Source: JBLMZI01 sp050258755
GTDB lineage: Bacteria; Bacillota; Syntrophomonadia; Syntrophomonadales; DTU052
Direction of reading: 5' to 3'
Assembly (NCBI GenBank): GCA_050258755.1
Contig: JBLMZI010000001.1
Coordinates: 186,001-250,000, forward strand
DNA: 64,000 nucleotides
In this document: one piece after another, positions 48,836 to 55,451 of the stretch
Position numbering within the stretch: position 1 is the first letter of the stretch
How the letters are laid out: each line of letters opens with the position of its first letter
Made by a program: the position numbers and the translations under genes
The notes under the pieces: model-generated
Told to the model about the DNA's origin: nothing
The model's input: only the letters and a program-made list of their open reading frames with translations
Database searches by the model: none

Positions 48836-50194
48836 ATGTCGATAATGTTGCGTAATGAAAGCCCTGCCCAAGAGTATGAGAGAAAACGCGTAAGTGCCGA
48901 AAAAGCAGTCAGTATCATTCAATCCGGAGATCGAATTCAATATGGTGAATTCGCCTCTGTTCCGATGAATTGCGATGCAGCGCTGGCCAAACGTAAAGAT
49001 GAGCTGAAGGATGTATGGATATATACGAATACCCTTACTTTTCTGCCCCAGGCGGTCGTGTCGGATCCAACCCACGAGCATTTTGTTCATAATGATTTTT
49101 CTTTCAGTGTCGTTGGGCGTAAACTTGCGGATGCAGGATTTACTTATTATTTACCGGCGACCTATTCCGAATCCTACGAGCTCCAAAGACGCAGTCCGAA
49201 TCGGGCTAATGTTCTCATGGTAACGGTTGGCCCGATGGATGAATACGGATACTTTAATTTCGGAACCACTTCGTCGATGAATCCCCTCATGCTTGAAATC
49301 TGTGACCGGATCATTGTTGAGATTAACACGAACATGCCTCGGGTTCATGGCAGCAGAAACTATTTTCATATTTCGCAGGTTGATTATATTGTTGAAGGCG
49401 AAAATCCACCGCTGCTGCAGATCCCCAAGATTGATTACACCCCGAACGACGATAAAATCGCTCACTATATCATCGATGAACTGGAAGACGGGGCTTGCCT
49501 GCAATTAGGTATTGGGGCTATGCCCAATCGGGTTGGCGCTCTGATTGCGCAGTCCGATGTGAAGCATCTCGGGGTTCACACTGAAATGTTGGTTGATTCG
49601 TATGTCGATATGTATGAAGCCGGCCGTATTACCAATATGCGCAAGAGTATTGACCGAGGGAAGTTCACGTTTACGTTCGCCCTGGGCAGCGATAAATTAT
49701 ACAACTTCCTTAACGAAAACCCTCAATGCAACGCGGCGCCGCCTGATTATACGAATGACCCATTTGTCATTGCTCAGAATGATAAGGTCTTGTCCGTATG
49801 CAGTTGTCTTGAAGTGGATCTTTTGGGGCAAGTATCCTCGGAATCAATGGGTTCGCGGCAGATTTCAGGGGTGGGCGGACAATTCGATTTTATTTACGGA
49901 TCTTTCCGTTCCAAAGGGGGGAAAGGATTCTGCTGTATGCATTCGACGGCCAAAGACAAGGAAGGAAACCTTATTTCCCGGATCGTACCAGGGCTTGCTC
50001 CTTCTACAACAGTTACGGTTCCGCGGTTCATATCCTATTACGTGGTCACTGAAAACGGGGTCGTCAACCTGAAGGGAAAACCCACCTGGCAGCGGGCCGA
50101 GGAACTGATTCAGATCGCACATCCGCAATTCCAGGACGAATTGATCAAACAGGCCGAGCAAATGAAGATATGGCGGTACACAAACAAGCAATAA
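48836..50194 (+). CDS. Acetyl-CoA hydrolase/transferase-family CoA transferase
   Basis: 452 residues from ATG 48836 (GAGGTG six bases upstream; the frame is open further upstream but overlaps the sigma-54 promoter). Family motifs: GDRIQYGEFASVP, MVTVGPMDEYGYFNFG, LQLGIGAMPNRVGALI, LGVHTEMLVDSYVDMYEAG with the probable catalytic Glu near 249, and the C-terminal QISGVGGQFDFIYGSF. Closest in layout to 4-hydroxybutyrate/butyryl-CoA:acetate CoA-transferases. It would load the hydroxyacid with CoA for the dehydratase; shared promoter elements support this pairing. Confidence 0.92.
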   Translation: MSIMLRNESPAQEYERKRVSAEKAVSIIQSGDRIQYGEFASVPMNCDAALAKRKDELKDVWIYTNTLTFLPQAVVSDPTHEHFVHNDFSFSVVGRKLADAGFTYYLPATYSESYELQRRSPNRANVLMVTVGPMDEYGYFNFGTTSSMNPLMLEICDRIIVEINTNMPRVHGSRNYFHISQVDYIVEGENPPLLQIPKIDYTPNDDKIAHYIIDELEDGACLQLGIGAMPNRVGALIAQSDVKHLGVHTEMLVDSYVDMYEAGRITNMRKSIDRGKFTFTFALGSDKLYNFLNENPQCNAAPPDYTNDPFVIAQNDKVLSVCSCLEVDLLGQVSSESMGSRQISGVGGQFDFIYGSFRSKGGKGFCCMHSTAKDKEGNLISRIVPGLAPSTTVTVPRFISYYVVTENGVVNLKGKPTWQRAEELIQIAHPQFQDELIKQAEQMKIWRYTNKQ

Positions 50195-50212
50195 TGAGAT
50201 TTACACAAGCAA

Positions 50213-50244
50213 AAGGGGTTTTCCGTTTCATCGGGAAACCCCTT
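50213..50244 (+). terminator. Hairpin after the CoA-transferase gene
   Basis: 13-bp arms AAGGGGTTTTCCG / CGGGAAACCCCTT (50213-50225, 50232-50244) with one mismatch, loop TTTCAT; only a weak T-run follows (GCGTCTTTAC). Confidence 0.65.
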
Positions 50245-50292
50245 GCGTCTTTACACTTCCAAGAAAACGGGCACGAAAATGGAGGAAGCTGA

Positions 50293-50440
50293 ATGAATGA
50301 GTCGAAACCGAAGTATGCCTGGTGGATTGTCTTTGCTGGATTTATCCTGATGGCATCAAGTGTTTGATACGCGGATACGCGGGGATGTTGTTCGCGTTCT
50401 ACTGCTGGCGTTCGCCCGGAACCGCATGCCATCATAATAA
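50293..50440 (+). pseudogene. Remnant of an MFS transporter gene (N-terminal 24 codons)
   Basis: Behind a good ribosome site (GGAGGAAGCTGA) an ATG opens MNESKPKYAWWIVFAGFILM, then ASSV and TGA at 50365-50367. The KYAWW.VFAGF start is typical of the first helix of OxlT/MFS anion transporters. After the stop no transporter frame continues; a hydrophobic fragment GYAGMLFAFYCW in another frame follows at about 50370-50405. The gene appears to be internally deleted. It would have followed the CoA transferase, where a substrate carrier is expected. Confidence 0.55.
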
Positions 50441-50554
50441 AACTACACCGGAATATTACGTTTGTGGTAAGGTGTAGATACGATGCTGATCGTTATACGA
50501 CAAGTTGCACAGAGCCGTATTAACGCGGGCAGCTGAAGATTGGGGGCAAGCGGG
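50368..50554. other. Intergenic, nothing further identified
   Basis: Between the MFS remnant and the MBL-fold gene. AATAAAACTACACC and TTGTGGTAAGGTGTAGAT are present, but no convincing promoter pair was found. Confidence 0.3.
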
Positions 50555-51538
50555 ATGACCGCTGAAGCGGACTTGAAGCGTTATGGGATTCACACACTGA
50601 TCATTCCTTCGATTTTTCCGACCGGGGACACTCGCTGTTTCGCCGCGGAGGGTGAGGACGGGTGGACGCTGATCGATGTCGGGGTCAGCACGCCGGAAGC
50701 GCGGGATCTTTGGCAGCAAGGCCTGCGGGAGATCGGGATTTCATTCCGCCAAATCAGGCGGATTTATGTGACCCACAACCACCCGGACCACTGCGGGATT
50801 GCTGGCTGGCTTCAGCAGCAGTCGGACGCCCCGGTTTTCATGCCGCGCAATGATTTTTTGCCTCTTGCGAAATACGCCCTGCCAGAGGCCGAACAGATTG
50901 AGCAGATCCGGCAAGATATGGCGCCGTACGGGATCGCGGATGAGATGATCGTTCGTTTGGTCAAAGACGTGCGGGTGATCGGGGCATTTCATGAGCCGCA
51001 TGGCGAAATGACGCCGCTGGATGAAGGTGAAAGCTTTCGCTTTGGTGATGATACCTATACCGTCCTTCCGGCCCCGGGGCATTCGGACGGGCATGCGGTG
51101 TTTCTGGGCCAGGCCCACAAAAGGCTCTTCAGCGGGGATGCGTTTCTGGCGGACCGGGTGTCCCAGATGAGCGATTGGCCGTATTCGGCTCTAGAGGACC
51201 CCTATTCATCCAACCTGCAGGCTTTGCGAAAGATCGTGGAACAGGGACCGACCCAGATCCTTCCCGCCCATGGCGAATTATTCGGCAATGCGGCGGAACG
51301 GTTGGCCGTCATCGAAGCCCAGCACGCGCGGCGGATGAACAAGGTTATGAACATCCTTACCCGGGAGATGACGCTGCCGGAACTGTGCCAGGCCATCAAC
51401 GTGAAGGCCCGCGTGCTCCAGGAGTTTCGGGTTTCCTGGGCGGATACCCGGGCGTACCTGGAATGCCTCTGGCGCCGGGGACTGATCGGGAAACGAATGG
51501 ATGACGTGATTTGGTATGGACCCAAAGAAGCCGCCTGA
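50555..51538 (+). CDS. MBL-fold metallo-hydrolase
   Basis: 327 residues from ATG 50555 (a TTG at 50540 in frame is less likely). Metallo-beta-lactamase fold with IYVTHNHPDHCGIAGWL (HxHxDH), PAPGHSDGHAVF, LFSGDAFL and LPAHGE as metal ligands in order, and a C-terminal helical/winged region (MTLPELCQAINVKA...CLWRRGLIGKRMD) seen in LACTB2-like hydrolases. Actual substrate unknown; thioesters, glyoxalase-type substrates and RNA are all possible in this fold. Confidence 0.88.
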   Translation: MTAEADLKRYGIHTLIIPSIFPTGDTRCFAAEGEDGWTLIDVGVSTPEARDLWQQGLREIGISFRQIRRIYVTHNHPDHCGIAGWLQQQSDAPVFMPRNDFLPLAKYALPEAEQIEQIRQDMAPYGIADEMIVRLVKDVRVIGAFHEPHGEMTPLDEGESFRFGDDTYTVLPAPGHSDGHAVFLGQAHKRLFSGDAFLADRVSQMSDWPYSALEDPYSSNLQALRKIVEQGPTQILPAHGELFGNAAERLAVIEAQHARRMNKVMNILTREMTLPELCQAINVKARVLQEFRVSWADTRAYLECLWRRGLIGKRMDDVIWYGPKEAA

Positions 51539-51565
51539 CGGTTTGAAATGGCTTTGCCGCAAAAG

Positions 51566-51594
51566 AAAGACCCCCATAAGCCGGGGGTCTTTTC
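51566..51594. terminator. Terminator between convergent genes
   Basis: Perfect 10-bp stem AAAGACCCCC / GGGGGTCTTT (51566-51575, 51583-51592), loop ATAAGCC, then TT. Confidence 0.9.
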
Positions 51595-51646
51595 GCTGGG
51601 TTGGCGATCATTTTACGTTGGATTCTTCAACATGGCCCGACGCCGA

Positions 51647-52426
51647 TTACTTCCCTTGAAAAGCCGGTTTCCGCCGGTTGAACATGGCGTCGCTGCCTTC
51701 GGTAAAGTCTTGGGTGGCCCCGCAAGCGGAGATGCGGAAACGTTCCGCTTCCATCTGGGCTTCCAGAGCGTGCAGCATGGACGCATTGATCAAAGCCTTG
51801 GCGCTGGCATATGCCTGGGTAGGCCCGTTGGCCAGCTTTTTGGCCAGTTTCATGGTTTGTTCCGGCAGCTCATCGGCTGGAAAGACCATCGACACCAGGC
51901 CGAGCCGCAGGGCGTCTTCCGCATGGATGGGTTTGTCCAGGAGCACCATTTCCATCGCCATGGCGAGGCCCACGATCTGCGGCACCGTGAGGGTCCAGGC
52001 CCCGTCCGGGGACAGCCCGACTGACGTATAGGCCTGCGCCAGGCTTGCCTTCTCGGACATGATCCGAAGATCACAGGCCATGGCGATACTCATCCCGACG
52101 CCGAAAGCCGGGCCGTTAATGGATGCGATGACCGGCTTCGGGAGCCTGCGGATGCAGCTGGTCACCACCGCGAGTCGTTTGGGTGTCTGCCGCAGCCAGT
52201 CAGGCGCGCCGTGCTTGATGGCTTGCGCCAGATCCCCGCCGGCGCAGAACGCTCTCCCGGCGCCGGTCAGCACGACCGCCCGGATGCGCTCATCGAAACA
52301 ATCCTCAATGGCTTCCTCCAGCCCGGTAACAATCTCATTGCTCATGGCATTCAAGCTGGCCGGCGTGTTCATGGTGATCACGCAGACCCCGTCTTCCTTT
52401 TTCCACAGCACAGCTTGTTCGCTCAT
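51647..52426 (-). CDS. Enoyl-CoA hydratase/isomerase (crotonase family)
   Basis: 259 residues. Oxyanion-hole motifs GAGRAFCAGGDLAQAI and IASINGPAFGVGMSIAMACDLRI. At the catalytic position, GLSPDGAWTLTVPQIVGLAMAMEMVLLDKPIHAEDALRLGLV carries Asp rather than Glu, as in PaaG-like isomerases. It could act on the enoyl-CoA made by the dehydratase cluster, but it is on the opposite strand, outside the sigma-54 units, so the link is only by proximity. Confidence 0.9.
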   Translation of the reverse strand: MSEQAVLWKKEDGVCVITMNTPASLNAMSNEIVTGLEEAIEDCFDERIRAVVLTGAGRAFCAGGDLAQAIKHGAPDWLRQTPKRLAVVTSCIRRLPKPVIASINGPAFGVGMSIAMACDLRIMSEKASLAQAYTSVGLSPDGAWTLTVPQIVGLAMAMEMVLLDKPIHAEDALRLGLVSMVFPADELPEQTMKLAKKLANGPTQAYASAKALINASMLHALEAQMEAERFRISACGATQDFTEGSDAMFNRRKPAFQGK

Positions 52427-52841
52427 TGGCCGCCCTCCCCAAAATGCTTCTATCTATCGATTCATCCATATTCCACAGGCAGTGTTCCGATTCCTTGATC
52501 CCGGGGGAATATTGCAGGAATTTCCCTGGTGGCGAAAAGGAGCCAAAAAAAGAGTTATAATGGAAAAATAACAGAAAAAATGCCAAAAAAGGCAGGGACG
52601 CGCTTGCGGAATGTCGAAGACTACGAGAGCTTTTCGCGCCCCGAAGGCGTCGTGGCACCCATCGATTGAAGGGCCAAAATTGCGTCGGGCCAACCGGTTT
52701 TCGTATCGCGCATCTGTGAGTTCCCTATCATGGGCCTGTCATTTTCGGTGATTCGGCCGCGATTTATGATGAATCTTAAGAGTAATCCGCCCTGAAAGCG
52801 GATGCTTTGTGTTGCGCTTGAGAATCCAAGGAGGAAGCCGG
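52427..52841. other. Intergenic region upstream of the kinase island
   Basis: 415 bases. A good -10 TATAAT at 52556-52561 lacks a convincing -35. GCAGGAATT at 52514-52522 resembles a sigma-H -35, but the following GCGAA is only about 10 bases away. A possible short ORF at 52580 is described separately. AAGGAGGAAGCCGG before 52842 is the kinase ribosome site. Confidence 0.4.
52580..52669 (+). CDS. Possible 29-codon small protein
   Basis: ATG 52580 to TGA 52667-52669 encodes MPKKAGTRLRNVEDYESFSR and nine more residues. Third codon positions are GC-rich like real genes here, and a TATAAT lies 19 bases upstream of the ATG. There is no Shine-Dalgarno, so it would need near-leaderless initiation. 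It may be chance or a gene remnant. Confidence 0.2.
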   Translation: MPKKAGTRLRNVEDYESFSRPEGVVAPID

Positions 52842-54659
52842 ATGACTCTATGCCAGTTCTGCGGTAATGAAATTAGCGATCATCATGCCTTCTGTTTTCA
52901 GTGCGGGCATAGCATCGAAGGGGAAACCGGGCAGTTGACTGCCAAAACGGTTTTGCAGAACCGGTATGTCATTGTAAAAACGCTCGGGCAGGGTGGTATG
53001 GGCGCGGTCTACCATGCGCTCGACCGCCGATTGAACGATCTCCCGGTTGCGATCAAGGAAATGAGCACCAATGCTGTCGGAGCGGGCAATCTTCAGGCGG
53101 CAGCGGCCAGTTTTAAACGGGAGGCTGATATCCTGCTCGGTCTGAAACATCCGGCACTTCCGCGAATTATCGACTTTTTTTCGATTGGTCAGGGCCGCTG
53201 GTATCTGGTCATGGATTATATCCAGGGGAGGACCTTAAAGGATGAGGCTATGCGGCTTGGCCGGGTTCCCGAAAGGCTGGCCCTGGATTGGGGTATTCAG
53301 CTGTGTGATATCCTTTCCTATTTGCATGCGCAGAACCCGCCGGTGATTTTCCGGGACCTGAAGCCGTCCAATATCATGCTCACGCCCGGCGGAAGCATTC
53401 AATTGATTGATTTTGGCATTGCCCGTCATTTTCGGCCTGGCAGCACTGCTGATACAGCGGCTTATGGTTCGACCGGCTTCGCGCCGCCGGAGCAGTATGG
53501 CGAAAATCAGACCGATCCGCGCAGTGACCTGTATGCGCTAGGGGCAACCCTGCACTGCATGCTGACCGGACACGATCCGAACAAAAACCCGTTCAGCTTC
53601 GCGCCGCCGAGCCGCACCATGGTGATCTCGCCGCAGTTAGAAGCCGCGGTGATGAAGGCGGTGGCTATGAATCCGGCCGACCGCCACCAAAGCGCCCAGG
53701 AAATGAAAATTGCGCTGGTGCAAGCCCGGACGGTTTTGGCCGGGAATGGTTTCGAACCGACCGCGGCCCTGGCCGGAAGCGATTCCAATTGGGCAGTCGG
53801 GCCGGGTCTGCGAGGCCCTGAAGTGATTCCGAACCCAAGCGGAAGGGTTGGCGCGACCGCGCCGATGAGATCTCAGGACGCGACCGCACCGTTCCAGCCC
53901 GATCGAAAGCCGAAAGCCGTAAAAATCATCGGACTGACCGTTTTCGCGGTGCTATTGTCAGCCGGATTTGCCGGCTGGTATTTCTTCGGATCAGCCACTG
54001 GGGCGGAGTATGTTCAGCAGGCCAGAACGCATCTTAGCGCAAAGCAGTATGACGCGGCTTTAACCGATGCGCAAGCAGCTGTGCGCTTGGAACCGAAAAG
54101 CGCGGAAGCCCGGATTGCGGCCGGAATCGCGTATTATGAGAAGAAGCAGATGTCAGCCGCCCGCCGGGAGCTGGAGCAAGCGATCACGCTCGATCCGAAG
54201 CAGGCGGAAGCCCGATATCGTCTGGGATTGGTTCTGCTGGATCAAAAGGACTATCCGTTGGCGATTAAACAGTTGACCGAGGCGGCGGGACAGGATCCGT
54301 TGAATGCGGATATTTTCAGGAACCGGGCTTATGCGTATGAGGAGACCGGACACGCTCAGAACGCGATTCAGGACTATACCCGGAGTCTCAAGCTTGCTCC
54401 GAAGGATGCCGAGACCTACGTGAGCCGGGGTTACGATTATGATCTTATCGGCAAATATGATCTGGCCGTGGCCGACTACACCAGAGCCCTCGCCCTGGAT
54501 CCGAACAATGCGTACGCATATAACAACCGCGGGGTCGATCGTGCGACGAAGGGAGACCTGAGCGGCGCCATCGCCGATTTGAAGATGGCGGTCACTCTGA
54601 AGCCGGATTACGCCGAGGCGAGGAAAAGCCTGAAGCGTTTAGGGGTTCCGGGATACTAG
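52842..54659 (+). CDS. Zinc-ribbon Ser/Thr protein kinase with TPR domain
   Basis: 605 residues from ATG 52842 (AAGGAGGAAGCCGG). Residues 4-25 are a zinc ribbon (CQFCGNEISDHHAFCFQCG). About 40-295 are a Hanks-type kinase: LGQGGMGAVY loop, PVAIKEM lysine, VIFRDLKPSNIML (HRD with Phe for His), LIDFGIARHF, TGFAPPEQYG, SDLYALGATLH. One transmembrane helix lies about 360-385, and about 395-600 are TPR repeats (ALTDAQAAVRLEPKSAEA, AIQDYTRSLKLAPKDAET, AVADYTRALALDPNNAYAYNNRG), probably outside the cell. First gene of a phosphosignalling island. Its stop overlaps the convergent FHA gene by 4 bases. Confidence 0.94.
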   Translation: MTLCQFCGNEISDHHAFCFQCGHSIEGETGQLTAKTVLQNRYVIVKTLGQGGMGAVYHALDRRLNDLPVAIKEMSTNAVGAGNLQAAAASFKREADILLGLKHPALPRIIDFFSIGQGRWYLVMDYIQGRTLKDEAMRLGRVPERLALDWGIQLCDILSYLHAQNPPVIFRDLKPSNIMLTPGGSIQLIDFGIARHFRPGSTADTAAYGSTGFAPPEQYGENQTDPRSDLYALGATLHCMLTGHDPNKNPFSFAPPSRTMVISPQLEAAVMKAVAMNPADRHQSAQEMKIALVQARTVLAGNGFEPTAALAGSDSNWAVGPGLRGPEVIPNPSGRVGATAPMRSQDATAPFQPDRKPKAVKIIGLTVFAVLLSAGFAGWYFFGSATGAEYVQQARTHLSAKQYDAALTDAQAAVRLEPKSAEARIAAGIAYYEKKQMSAARRELEQAITLDPKQAEARYRLGLVLLDQKDYPLAIKQLTEAAGQDPLNADIFRNRAYAYEETGHAQNAIQDYTRSLKLAPKDAETYVSRGYDYDLIGKYDLAVADYTRALALDPNNAYAYNNRGVDRATKGDLSGAIADLKMAVTLKPDYAEARKSLKRLGVPGY

Positions 54660-55360
54660 GATTTGTTGTTCAAATCGAGCCGGTAGCCGAAACGGGGTAC
54701 GCTGGCGATGCGGGTGCTGTGTGCTCCCAGCCGTTTTCGAAGTCGGTAAACCAATGCGGTGATTTCTTCCACGCCGACATCGGGGACGCCGGCTGCCTCG
54801 TCAAACGGGCGTTCCGGCCAGACCTGCCGCCGGATTTCATCATAGCTGACGGCTTGATTTCGATGATGATAAAGCAACAGCATCAGGTCCATATCTTTGC
54901 CGAGCAAGGGAAGGGGATCGCCATTTAAACGGGCCTCCCGGCGCACAGGGTCCACGGTGAGAGGATCGGACGTATTGGGAACCGGGCTGATCAGCGGGCG
55001 AGAGAAGTCGACGGTATGGTCATTTTCAAAATCGGCCAAATGAAACCGGAGCTCGGCGGCGCCGCGAGCCAAACCGATCCGGTCCCCGTAGCGGAGCGGC
55101 AGCGGCTGAAGCGCCGGTATCGCAGTCCCGTTCACGGTAGTGCCGTGCTTGCTGTTCAAATCGGTAATGGTATATACGCTGCCTTCACGCTGGATACTGG
55201 CATGCAGTTTGGATATATAAGGATTGGTGAACGACACGTCGGGGCGGTGGGCCTGCCAGGCCCGGCCAAGCAGCACCTCGTCGCGGTCGATTGAAATCAT
55301 ATGATCAGCTTCGAACGGTTCGCCGGATTCGATAATGAGAAAAGCGCGGGGCCTAGACAC
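54656..55360 (-). CDS. FHA-domain/winged-helix (OmpR-type) regulator
   Basis: 234 residues. An N-terminal FHA domain (LLGRAWQAHRPDVSFTNPYISKLHASIQREGSVYTITDLNSKHGTTVNGTAI: GR, SxxH and NG phosphothreonine-reading motifs) is followed by a C-terminal winged helix of the response-regulator type (LTVDPVRREARLNGDPLPLLGKDMDLMLLLYHH, DEIRRQVWPE, VYRLRKRLGAHSTRIASVPRFGYRL). It links phosphothreonine recognition directly to DNA binding, with no receiver domain. It is divergent from the double-FHA ABC exporter by 91 bases and overlaps the kinase stop in the shared CTAG. Confidence 0.9.
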   Translation of the reverse strand: MSRPRAFLIIESGEPFEADHMISIDRDEVLLGRAWQAHRPDVSFTNPYISKLHASIQREGSVYTITDLNSKHGTTVNGTAIPALQPLPLRYGDRIGLARGAAELRFHLADFENDHTVDFSRPLISPVPNTSDPLTVDPVRREARLNGDPLPLLGKDMDLMLLLYHHRNQAVSYDEIRRQVWPERPFDEAAGVPDVGVEEITALVYRLRKRLGAHSTRIASVPRFGYRLDLNNKS

Positions 55361-55451
55361 TTTTGATCACCTGCCATATGAAATCGGGCTGTTGCGATTG
55401 ATTATATCACAAGCGGATTTTGATCCGTTATTTGTCCAACTGGAGGAAACC

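Noticed and set aside
52514..52540. GCAGGAATT followed by GCGAA, resembling a sigma-H promoter before the kinase island
   Set aside because: The spacer is only about 8-10 bases instead of 11-12 and the -10 lacks GAAT, unlike the three accepted sites.
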